This document shows, in pieces, positions 1-7,748 of a stretch of 64,000 nucleotides of DNA. The DNA is from Chryseobacterium sp. JJR-5R (GTDB lineage Bacteria; Bacteroidota; Bacteroidia; Flavobacteriales; Weeksellaceae): the NCBI RefSeq assembly GCF_034047335.1, contig NZ_CP139137.1, forward strand, positions 2,480,001 through 2,544,000. The letters run 5' to 3'. A program made the position numbers and the translations under genes. The notes beneath the pieces were generated by a model. It worked only from the letters and a program-made list of their open reading frames with translations, made no database searches and was not told the DNA's origin. The stretch's first letter is position 1. Every line of letters starts with the position of its first letter.

Positions 1-2670
1 GATAAGAGCCTGGTTTAAAAACTTCTGAATCTCATGTTCGCGTGCCCATACTGTGGGATATTTCTTTTGATTGCCGATGTCCGTTGACACTTCTATGAAA
101 ACCACAGGTACATCATACCTCTTTTTATTGGCTTTGACCGTTAATCCGCCGGCCAGTATTTTATTAACATTGCCATCTTCAGTCTTATAAGAGGCAAAGA
201 GTTCTATTTTACGGTCCAGTGACAGCTCTTCCGTGCAGGTGATGGTTACCGAGATCTGATGGTTCCCCTCCGTCAGGGGAAAGGGATCATGGGTAATTTG
301 AAATTTTTTAGTGTCGTATTTTAAAGTGACTTCCTGCGCCGCTTCCTTTATGTTGATTAAAAGGGTGAGCCGGGCTGTAGTATTGGTATAGAGGGAATTC
401 TTCCTGACGCTTTCCCCGTTTACTTTTCTGAAATAGGTAAGCGGATAAAGGCATAAATAAGGATACGCGTACGATTTGGGAACGCTATTCCCCGATTCAT
501 CCGTATGGTTGTACACATAATACGAGAAACTGGAAATCAGCTTGAGATACTGCCCGCGGCTTTTCACAAATGCACCATTCTCTATCTTTCCGGTAATCTG
601 TGAGTAAGGCACATCCCCGGGAAAATCTGTATCCCCTGCCCTTACCCAGTCAAAACCATATCCCTCTCCGTTCCAGTTCGGCAGCGGCCTGAAGTGGGCA
701 ATGTACCGCCCGTCCATCTCCTTCTGAAGAGGCTGAAAATCCCTCGGGATATTGGACAGGTTGTTGCCGTCCTTGCCCAGTATATGGGTTTTGCCTTTAC
801 TGTTTATCGTGGTTTCCTCATCAGAATGGACCATTAGTTTTTCCAGACCGGATATCCCGGTAGTTTTCCCCTGGATTTCAGTATGCTGCTCTGAATGAAG
901 CGTTGTCTTTCCGCTCTGGATGTTAAAATGTACCGGTACCGACATCTCCATGAATGGCGTGGAAAACATGGCTCCGGAAATCATATGGAAAGCGGCCAGG
1001 TTGCCGGACATAAATTCCATGCTGTTTCCCGTTTTTACCTCCAGGTTTTTACCCGCATTCATCGTGATGTCTTCACCCGCATCAAAGGTGATGCTTTTAG
1101 GGGCACTTACCCTGATATTCCCTGCTCCGTCCATGAAATAGGTATTCCCGCTCGGATCATACAGCGTCACGCTCTTGTCTGTGTCGTTGAGCAGTACTCT
1201 TATCCCGCTCCTGGTCTGAATGGATTTTAAATGGTTGTCAATGCCTCCTCCCTGCCCGTTTTTCCCATGGAACATCCCTCCCATGGCAAACGGGAAATCC
1301 GGGTGGCTGTACTCAAACCCTACCATCACCTGGTCCCCTACTTCCGGAACGGCCACAAAACCCCGGTTCTGCTGAACTGCATCCGTCCCTCCCGCATCGG
1401 GGCTCATCATCCTGATGAAGTGCGTCGAGCCTTCAGACTGCCAGTCAAAACGTACCCGGATCCGGCCCTGGCTAAGCGGATCACTGTTGGACACTACCGT
1501 AGCCAATTGCGGCTCGGCCCTGGAAACAATGAGTTCAGGCCTTGGCAGAAAGCCCGTACCTTCTGCAATCGATTTGAACTTACCGGTGTAATTCCCTAAA
1601 CCATCTACAACATGAGAGACTTCTGTAATCATAAGCCTGGTAAAATATGACGTCCGGCAGGTACCGGGGCGCCTCATCTCCAGATCCGCCACACAGCCGG
1701 GATATAAAAAAGGAACCGTGGTTTTTCCCGATACTGTAAAAACCCCTGAAGCTGAACTCCCCCGGGCGCTGTTCTGAGAGTCGTCTATATCAAGCTCCAT
1801 GTTGGCACTCAACGGAACAGGCAACAGGGACTCGGACTTATAAATATTTTTATTGATTTCGTAAGCCTGCGAGGCAAGCTCCCCGACATGCCTGGGATCC
1901 GAATCCAAACCCGACATCCTCTTGTCACTGCTGCTGTTATAACCGAAATAATAAGAACGGGTATAGGCTGCGTTAAGCTTTACCTTGACCTGACGGACAC
2001 TGCTCCCGTATGCCAGCACTAAAGCTTTTTCAGCAGCCGGGAGCTTCCCGAAATGAAGCACCCCGCCGTCATAGTAAAAATGCTCCCCGTAGGCCTGCGC
2101 TATCCTTGACAGATAGTGATAGTGGGTCTCATTGTACTGTGCACTGTAATTGATATAGCTTTTACTCCGGGTATCAATCCTGACATCGAAGGTGCCGGAG
2201 GGCAGGCTCTGCTTTATAATGTTATCCGCAATGATGGATGTATTGACAGGCTTCTCGCCTCCGAAGCTCTGGAAGTGCGGCGCGGCATCCATAAGCAAGG
2301 TAGGGCTCCCTCCCTTTAGTACAAGATCACCAAGGCTCATCTCTTCCTGACTGAAGGCCACCTGGGTTACCACCCCGGTAAAAGAACGCTCAGGGCTCTC
2401 TTCTTCAAGATCCCTGTACCTGAAAATAACCGTTATCCGGCTTCCCAGGAATTTCTGGGCCTCTTTTAAATGATGGTCCTGGGCCTGACCCAGGACATCA
2501 TGTGCCAGAATAAGCTCAAAAAAGTGATGCGTCACCGTACTTTGCCGGAGCTTAAAATACTTGAAATGTCGGATGATCCGACCGCCGATCACAATCTCAA
2601 GCCGGACCATGCGCGAAATGCCCCGGACAGTGCTCCCTGAAAGCATATCCGAATTAGAAATCTTTTTCAT
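1..2670 (-). CDS. vgrG: Type VI secretion tip protein VgrG, copy 1 (3' end outside window)
   Basis: The reading frame starts at the ATG ending at 2670 and stays open to the window edge, so about 890 residues are visible and the C-terminus is missing. It matches the complete vgrG at 15602-18877 almost base for base. VgrG trimers form the spike of the contractile type VI machine and carry effectors into target cells. The N-terminal 390 residues resemble the phage GPD/gp27 base, and the gp5-like OB fold follows with GRIRVRFDWQ and MMSPDAGG (about residues 396-475). One visible protein difference from copy 2 is a four-residue block near residue 873, TVWA here against LIGS there. The frame after that block is again identical, so the tail is probably a related protease domain, but its end cannot be seen. 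Confidence 0.88.
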   Translation of the reverse strand, partial: MKKISNSDMLSGSTVRGISRMVRLEIVIGGRIIRHFKYFKLRQSTVTHHFFELILAHDVLGQAQDHHLKEAQKFLGSRITVIFRYRDLEEESPERSFTGVVTQVAFSQEEMSLGDLVLKGGSPTLLMDAAPHFQSFGGEKPVNTSIIADNIIKQSLPSGTFDVRIDTRSKSYINYSAQYNETHYHYLSRIAQAYGEHFYYDGGVLHFGKLPAAEKALVLAYGSSVRQVKVKLNAAYTRSYYFGYNSSSDKRMSGLDSDPRHVGELASQAYEINKNIYKSESLLPVPLSANMELDIDDSQNSARGSSASGVFTVSGKTTVPFLYPGCVADLEMRRPGTCRTSYFTRLMITEVSHVVDGLGNYTGKFKSIAEGTGFLPRPELIVSRAEPQLATVVSNSDPLSQGRIRVRFDWQSEGSTHFIRMMSPDAGGTDAVQQNRGFVAVPEVGDQVMVGFEYSHPDFPFAMGGMFHGKNGQGGGIDNHLKSIQTRSGIRVLLNDTDKSVTLYDPSGNTYFMDGAGNIRVSAPKSITFDAGEDITMNAGKNLEVKTGNSMEFMSGNLAAFHMISGAMFSTPFMEMSVPVHFNIQSGKTTLHSEQHTEIQGKTTGISGLEKLMVHSDEETTINSKGKTHILGKDGNNLSNIPRDFQPLQKEMDGRYIAHFRPLPNWNGEGYGFDWVRAGDTDFPGDVPYSQITGKIENGAFVKSRGQYLKLISSFSYYVYNHTDESGNSVPKSYAYPYLCLYPLTYFRKVNGESVRKNSLYTNTTARLTLLINIKEAAQEVTLKYDTKKFQITHDPFPLTEGNHQISVTITCTEELSLDRKIELFASYKTEDGNVNKILAGGLTVKANKKRYDVPVVFIEVSTDIGNQKKYPTVWAREHEIQKFLNQALI
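1..2670 (-). repeat. 2.67-kb direct repeat, left copy (vgrG)
   Basis: Bases 1-2670 align with 16208-18877 at a constant offset of 16207. The differences I found are a 14-base block at about 42-55 and one synonymous base at 115. Identity fades within some 20 bases upstream of the start codon, so the duplication covers the gene and not its promoter. Same-orientation repeats this long are substrates for RecA-dependent deletion or tandem amplification of the 13 kb between them. Confidence 0.92.
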
Positions 2671-2884
2671 AATATCTGTGTTACATGGAAAATAAATTAA
2701 TAAAAAAGTTAAAGCGTAAATTGCATGGAAATCTTTTGAAATATAATTTTCCTTTATGTTTTAACAATCTCTCTGGAACTTATGTCACTATTATTTATTC
2801 TCGCCATAATAAAAAAAGCATCAGTAATATATTTTTACAATATCAATTTTATACTATCTTATCTCATCAGTAGCCATGCCTGAT

Positions 2885-5800
2885 TTATTCTTTAATGATT
2901 TTGGCTTCGTATGTACGTATGCTGTTGTTAACAGAAAGAATGTAGACTCCTGATTTCAGGTTTTGCAGATACTTATTTATTTCTTTATTTATTTCATCCA
3001 GAATATTGTCCGAAGAAAATAACAGCTTTCCGGTAGTATCATATAATTTAACCCTGACATTTCCTTTTGAATTTTTAAGAGCAATATTTATCTTCTCTCC
3101 GTTTTTAAGAGGATTTGGATAGACTGTAAAGTCATGGTTATTTATAGGATTGCTATCCGTAATACCCAATGTTGAAGCTGGGTAAACGAGAATTTTCTGT
3201 CCGTTATACCCTATAGCAAATACTTTCTGAGCACCATATGGAAAATCTACAAAGGTTTCGGACAGCGTTGTATCTCCGGCACCTACAATAGAGACACTGA
3301 TCAACTGGTTTAATGCACCGTAAGTCTCAAATGCTACCGCATTGTTCCATTTAGAATTATCGACTTTTACAAAACTTCCAAGACTATTATTAACCAACTG
3401 AGCACCTGCGCCTGTAATCCCTGAAACCGGCAACAGGTTTTTGTAAGCCTGTAAACTGTTTGCTGAAATGTAGTTTACTACAGGAGAAACAGGCTTGGCA
3501 TAGCCTTTTATAAGTATGTAGTTTTTAACTTCATCAATCATGCTCTGGGTAATGGTAAGCTGTGCATTGGAATAATCTGATATTAATGTATTGACGGGAA
3601 TTAAAAAACCTGTATAGGTAAAAAAGTCTGTGAGATCTTCCTGTACGGCATCACAGGTGTTTTTTATAAAATTCATTACCAACTGTCCCTGACTAAGCTG
3701 CGATTCATCCGTATTTAAAACTTTATCGGCAACATTAGCAAACCAATGTGCGTAATCTATTCCCATAACAGGAGTTGCCGGAGCCGTGGTATTTTCATCA
3801 GATATATCAGCATCAAAAGCCAGAGGAACAGCATTTTTAGAAGCACCTGCCAGCTGGTAGTAAAGCATAAGCTGCCAGAAAGGAACGAGTGCCCTGAAAT
3901 TTTTATCTAAAGGATTTACAAAATCCGCCCTGAACTGTTCTGCATAACTTTTTCCATTAATCCGGGTCTGTATGATGAATTCTCCAAATCTGTTTCCCTC
4001 AATCTGAGGATAGGAAGTCCTATCTCCTATTTCGCTCTCCAGTCTGGTAAGCCTGTTTGCTCCCAAAGGCGTATAAAGATGATAACAGGCCCATAATGAA
4101 TAAAGATTATTGGTGATTTCTGAGGTTCCAACCCAAGCTAAACCTGGCCTGATTTGATTGATATGCCCTAATTCATGGGCAACGCCCCATAAAGAAAGGC
4201 CATCAGAAGAAGCTGATGCTGAAGTTCCCCAGGTGAGATCCAGATGAACCCCCAGGTCTCCTGCATACCATCCTCCTGTAGATTCCGTATATACAAGCTG
4301 TCTGTTTTTTATATTTTTGTTGAACTTAAAAAAGCCCATCATTTCTCTTTCTGATTTCGCAACAGCATCATATTTATCAATTAAAGGCTGAGCATTAAAA
4401 TAATGAAAATTGCTTACAGCGGATTTATCTATTACCAGTTTGGTATAGTAACCTTCGATATCTACTTTAGGATAAACGTCATTGGTCAGTGTTTGAGTCC
4501 ATTCTGAAGATGGAGTTCCCTTTTTGTAGAAACCATTTACAATACCTCCGGCTATATTTACGGAAACTTCCGGTGCCGTTACATCATCTGTGAAATATGA
4601 AATATATCCTATTCCCGCACTCGTAACAGGAAGTACATTAAGTCCGTTTTTTAACGGATATTTTTTTTCCGGTGACGAACCTTCCGTTGCAAAATCCCTT
4701 ATTTTTAAATACACTTTATTGGCCGTTGAAATATTTTTTGCAAAGACAACAGCAGTCGTATTTGCCTTAAATGCTATTCCCGTGGGATTTTCATAGCTGT
4801 TGTAATTCCCAATTTTGTATGATGTGTTAATTGATTCAATTTTTTTATACGCAGAGAAGGCCTGAACTCTGTATTTTTTATTGTACGTATTGTTGAAAAT
4901 GCATTGTGCAAGCCCTTTTATAAATGGTGAAGCAATAGAATTGATATCCTGTTGGGTTATCCCAGGCTTCAGGATACTGAAAACCGGATCATTGAAAATA
5001 TTGGAATAGTCAGAGAGATTAAATCCGTTGGGATTAAACTGGAAAAATTCCATTTCAGCACAGCTGGCAAAATTATTTTTACCGTCAAGAACCTCAATTT
5101 TTATAGTCAAGGGAACAATTGCAGAGGGAAAATCCATAATCTTCACATTCTCATCCTGTCCCAGATTATAGGTTAAAATATCAATATATGCTGCATCAGA
5201 AATTGTATTGTAACTGATTTTTACATTTCCGAAAAACCCGTTTGTCCCACCACTCTGCCTGGGTGAATATTTAATGTAATTTATGGCTTTCAGACCATCA
5301 AACTTATAAATCAGTGAAATAGGAAATGTTGCAGATGTCCCGTTCCAGTCTGAGTGGTACATCGTATTTAAATCCCCGTCAAAGGACTGATCAATATTTT
5401 GTCCGGGCTGAAAGCTGGATGCTGAAGAACCTGTAATTTCAGGCACTATGAGAATATCCGGATTGCTATAGAATTCATTTACAGGAAGTGGACACTCTTC
5501 TTGTACAGGATCCATTTGTTCTGCAGAATAAAATTCTGTTTCTGCACAGCTGGAAAAATTATTTTGAGCATTGAGAACGTCAATTCTAATGGCAGCAGGA
5601 TGAATAATCGGTGCCGGCAAATTTATTGTTTTTGCAGTGTTATCTGCAGAAAACGGAATCACTCCCGTTATATTGATGAAAACATCAGGATTGGCCTGTG
5701 TAGAATACGAAACCTTTATACTTGTCCAGATCCCATTATACTCCGTAATCCTGGGATTATATATTATCTTATTGATACTTTTTACCCTGTTGGAAAAATA

Positions 5801-6004
5801 AAAAGTCAGCTGATCCGGTACGGCTGTATTCAGATTATACCGTGAATGGTATAATGTGTTTAAATTATTGTCAATGCATCTGCCTGCTTCCTCTCCGTTT
5901 TGTGATGGCTGTAATGAACTGGCATATGCCACCGGCATCTTATATTGGGAAGAGACAAGCTGACAGAAAAGAAAAAAGAATAAGATAAAATTATTATTTT
6001 TCAT
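2885..6004 (-). CDS. Secreted M60/enhancin-like metalloprotease with discoidin-like domains and T9SS sorting tail
   Basis: The 1039-residue product starts with a signal peptide ending near residue 19 (FLFCQLVSSQ). Two related carbohydrate-binding-like segments follow (about 25-165 and 190-325), each with a D(N/G)(N/D)LNT(L/M)YHS motif and ending in an (S)CAE(T/M)EF motif, as in F5/8-type C domains. The zinc site HELGHINQ lies near residue 610, followed by SEITNNLYSLW, matching the HExxH plus distant Glu pattern of M60 peptidases. Known M60 members cut mucin-type glycoproteins. The last 75 residues (VYPNPLKNG through the basic end KIIKE) form a type A T9SS sorting domain, so the enzyme should be exported and attached to the surface or released. 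Substrate preference is inferred from the family only. Confidence 0.85.
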   Translation of the reverse strand: MKNNNFILFFFLFCQLVSSQYKMPVAYASSLQPSQNGEEAGRCIDNNLNTLYHSRYNLNTAVPDQLTFYFSNRVKSINKIIYNPRITEYNGIWTSIKVSYSTQANPDVFINITGVIPFSADNTAKTINLPAPIIHPAAIRIDVLNAQNNFSSCAETEFYSAEQMDPVQEECPLPVNEFYSNPDILIVPEITGSSASSFQPGQNIDQSFDGDLNTMYHSDWNGTSATFPISLIYKFDGLKAINYIKYSPRQSGGTNGFFGNVKISYNTISDAAYIDILTYNLGQDENVKIMDFPSAIVPLTIKIEVLDGKNNFASCAEMEFFQFNPNGFNLSDYSNIFNDPVFSILKPGITQQDINSIASPFIKGLAQCIFNNTYNKKYRVQAFSAYKKIESINTSYKIGNYNSYENPTGIAFKANTTAVVFAKNISTANKVYLKIRDFATEGSSPEKKYPLKNGLNVLPVTSAGIGYISYFTDDVTAPEVSVNIAGGIVNGFYKKGTPSSEWTQTLTNDVYPKVDIEGYYTKLVIDKSAVSNFHYFNAQPLIDKYDAVAKSEREMMGFFKFNKNIKNRQLVYTESTGGWYAGDLGVHLDLTWGTSASASSDGLSLWGVAHELGHINQIRPGLAWVGTSEITNNLYSLWACYHLYTPLGANRLTRLESEIGDRTSYPQIEGNRFGEFIIQTRINGKSYAEQFRADFVNPLDKNFRALVPFWQLMLYYQLAGASKNAVPLAFDADISDENTTAPATPVMGIDYAHWFANVADKVLNTDESQLSQGQLVMNFIKNTCDAVQEDLTDFFTYTGFLIPVNTLISDYSNAQLTITQSMIDEVKNYILIKGYAKPVSPVVNYISANSLQAYKNLLPVSGITGAGAQLVNNSLGSFVKVDNSKWNNAVAFETYGALNQLISVSIVGAGDTTLSETFVDFPYGAQKVFAIGYNGQKILVYPASTLGITDSNPINNHDFTVYPNPLKNGEKINIALKNSKGNVRVKLYDTTGKLLFSSDNILDEINKEINKYLQNLKSGVYILSVNNSIRTYEAKIIKE

Positions 6005-6103
6005 AATACTGATGTTTAACTTATTTGAAAGATGAATCAGAAAGATTGAGCGTATTGCAGCTTTATAAAATTATCTCTTGCTTCTGTCAAAAGAATTAAA
6101 GAT

Positions 6104-6123
6104 GCGGGATGTTTAAATCCCGC
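6104..6123 (-). terminator. Hairpin downstream of the thioredoxin-fold gene
   Basis: The arms GCGGGAT and ATCCCGC enclose a six-base loop, and a T-rich stretch follows on the minus strand. It lies about 120 bases past the stop of the gene ending at 6247 and before the M60 gene, so it probably separates those two transcripts. Confidence 0.5.
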
Positions 6124-6246
6124 CTTCTTTAATCTGCTGTTAAAGCATGGAAATGAATGGTGTTTTTAAAGAACATAACATAGCAGCATAAAAATAATCT
6201 GGTGGTGCAGTTACTGATTACGTGCTTTTTTTAATAATCTGAATTA

Positions 6247-7632
6247 TTATTGTATTTTCTGCTTATTCAAAGTATCAAGTGCTTCGCCCAATGAAGCTGT
6301 TTTTAATGCGATCTTTCCTGATTTATCCAGAATAACCAAAGTAGGGGTTCCTGCAATACCATAATTTTTAAAGTTAACTCCCTTTATTCCTTCAAAGTCA
6401 CAATAAATATCTTTCCATAGAAAAGTTTTCGCTTTATTTTTAAAAGTGCTTTCTTCTTTATCGGCTGAGATAGAAATGATCCTCACTCCTTTTGATGTAA
6501 TATCATTATAATTCCCGGAAAGCTGGGTCAAAAGATTTTCGCAAGGTCCGCAACCCGACTCATAGAATACCAGGAGTGTTTTTATATAGCCTTTTTCAGC
6601 CAGCTCGCTGCTTTTATAGGTAAGAGTCCTGTGATTATGGTCATCTGGATTTCCTATATGTTCTGTAAAAGTAAGATCCGCACCCATACTCCCTACTATG
6701 CCTGCCGTATATACTTTCAGCGAACCCTCATATTTATCAATTTTTCCTGAAGCTGTTACATAAGGAGCTATTGCATTGATCTGTACATCTCCTCCGTTCT
6801 GTGTGAGATAATAGGCAGTTCTTCCTGCAAAATCAGAATACAGTGCGCGGTTTTTTATTTTTGATGTAAGCTTTGCAAAATCATTGACAAAAGCATAATT
6901 ATCCTTAAGAACCTTTGTATTAATATCCACCCAGGCCGAGATTACCGTAGCCCAATGCCCTGAAGTGTAGAGCACTTCCCAATCCATCTCATTTGCGATA
7001 TAGGAAGCAATATCTCTGGCTCTCCGTTCTTCGTCCTCTGTGAGTTCTGAACCTAATCCTCTGGTAATATTTACAATAGGAAGAAGCTTTTTTACATAAT
7101 CCTGGTTGTCATGCAGATTTTTATAAAAATTTTCATAGGCTGTTGCCTGGTTTTTGTATTCCTGCTGAAATAAAGGATAATTTTTATCATGCGTACGGTA
7201 AGCCGCGGTAGCCTGTGCCATAGCGGCATACTTTGATATGATATCCTGTTGCTGTGTATAAAGGTCTTCTAGCTCCTTTATCTGTTGGTTTTTTACATAA
7301 ATAATATTAGAATTATCAGGCTTGCTCTCTTTGCAGCTTACCGAAAAATCTGTTCCCGGGACAACCATGTCTATACCGCCACCTTCCATGGTACCGGTAA
7401 TCAGCCACCGGCTCATGCCTGTATAAGGTGCATATGAATCCGGAACTGTGAGCGTAAACTTTCCGTCTGCAGGGATGTTGCCCTGCATCACTTTTATCTG
7501 CTTATCCCCCTGAAAAATTATAAAATCATAAGCTTTACCTGCAAAGTGAGGAAAATACATATTAATGCGCTGAGCCTGCACCATACTGCATAGTGTACAG
7601 GTAAATAATAACAATGCTATCTTTTTTCTCAT
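6247..7632 (-). CDS. Secreted or periplasmic thioredoxin-fold (AhpC/TSA-TlpA type) protein
   Basis: I chose the start at 7632, which gives a 461-residue protein beginning with signal peptide MRKKIALLLFTCTLCSMVQA. A longer in-frame start at 7764 would overlap the preceding gene and precede the signal peptide. The C-terminal third is a thioredoxin fold with the redox motif FYESGCGPCENL (CGPC near residue 362) and the cis-Pro-type strand GIAGTPTLVILDKSGKI. The N-terminal half has no recognised family but contains a QAT-rich helical stretch, as is common in Bacteroidota TlpA/DUF4369-type proteins. Such proteins reduce or isomerise disulfides outside the cytoplasm. Cysteine-containing secreted proteins are encoded just upstream in the same direction. 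Confidence 0.78.
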   Translation of the reverse strand: MRKKIALLLFTCTLCSMVQAQRINMYFPHFAGKAYDFIIFQGDKQIKVMQGNIPADGKFTLTVPDSYAPYTGMSRWLITGTMEGGGIDMVVPGTDFSVSCKESKPDNSNIIYVKNQQIKELEDLYTQQQDIISKYAAMAQATAAYRTHDKNYPLFQQEYKNQATAYENFYKNLHDNQDYVKKLLPIVNITRGLGSELTEDEERRARDIASYIANEMDWEVLYTSGHWATVISAWVDINTKVLKDNYAFVNDFAKLTSKIKNRALYSDFAGRTAYYLTQNGGDVQINAIAPYVTASGKIDKYEGSLKVYTAGIVGSMGADLTFTEHIGNPDDHNHRTLTYKSSELAEKGYIKTLLVFYESGCGPCENLLTQLSGNYNDITSKGVRIISISADKEESTFKNKAKTFLWKDIYCDFEGIKGVNFKNYGIAGTPTLVILDKSGKIALKTASLGEALDTLNKQKIQ

Positions 7633-7702
7633 CGATATTTCTAAATGGTCAGAATTATTTAATTCTAATTTTAAATTATTAATTCTCATAAAATTTATAA
7701 TA

Positions 7703-7727
7703 TACCGGCGATTATCTATCGCCGGTA
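7703..7727 (-). terminator. Inverted repeat after the 852-residue surface-protein gene
   Basis: A ten-base perfect stem, TACCGGCGAT paired with ATCGCCGGTA, surrounds a five-base loop. It sits between the stop at 7749 and the chosen start at 7632. The minus-strand tail is AT-rich but not a pure T run, so termination may be partial. Confidence 0.5.
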
Positions 7728-7748
7728 TTAACTTTATATTTATAAATA

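Noticed and set aside
895-1599. Plus-strand frames opposite vgrG copy 1 (895-1230, 1231-1599), repeated at 17102-17806
   Set aside because: They are antisense shadows in a GC-richer gene; their identity in both copies follows from the DNA repeat and is not evidence of coding.
2685-2873. 62-codon plus-strand frame between vgrG copy 1 and the M60 gene
   Set aside because: It is AT-driven, lysine- and asparagine-rich, has no recognisable motif, and lies in the promoter region of vgrG.
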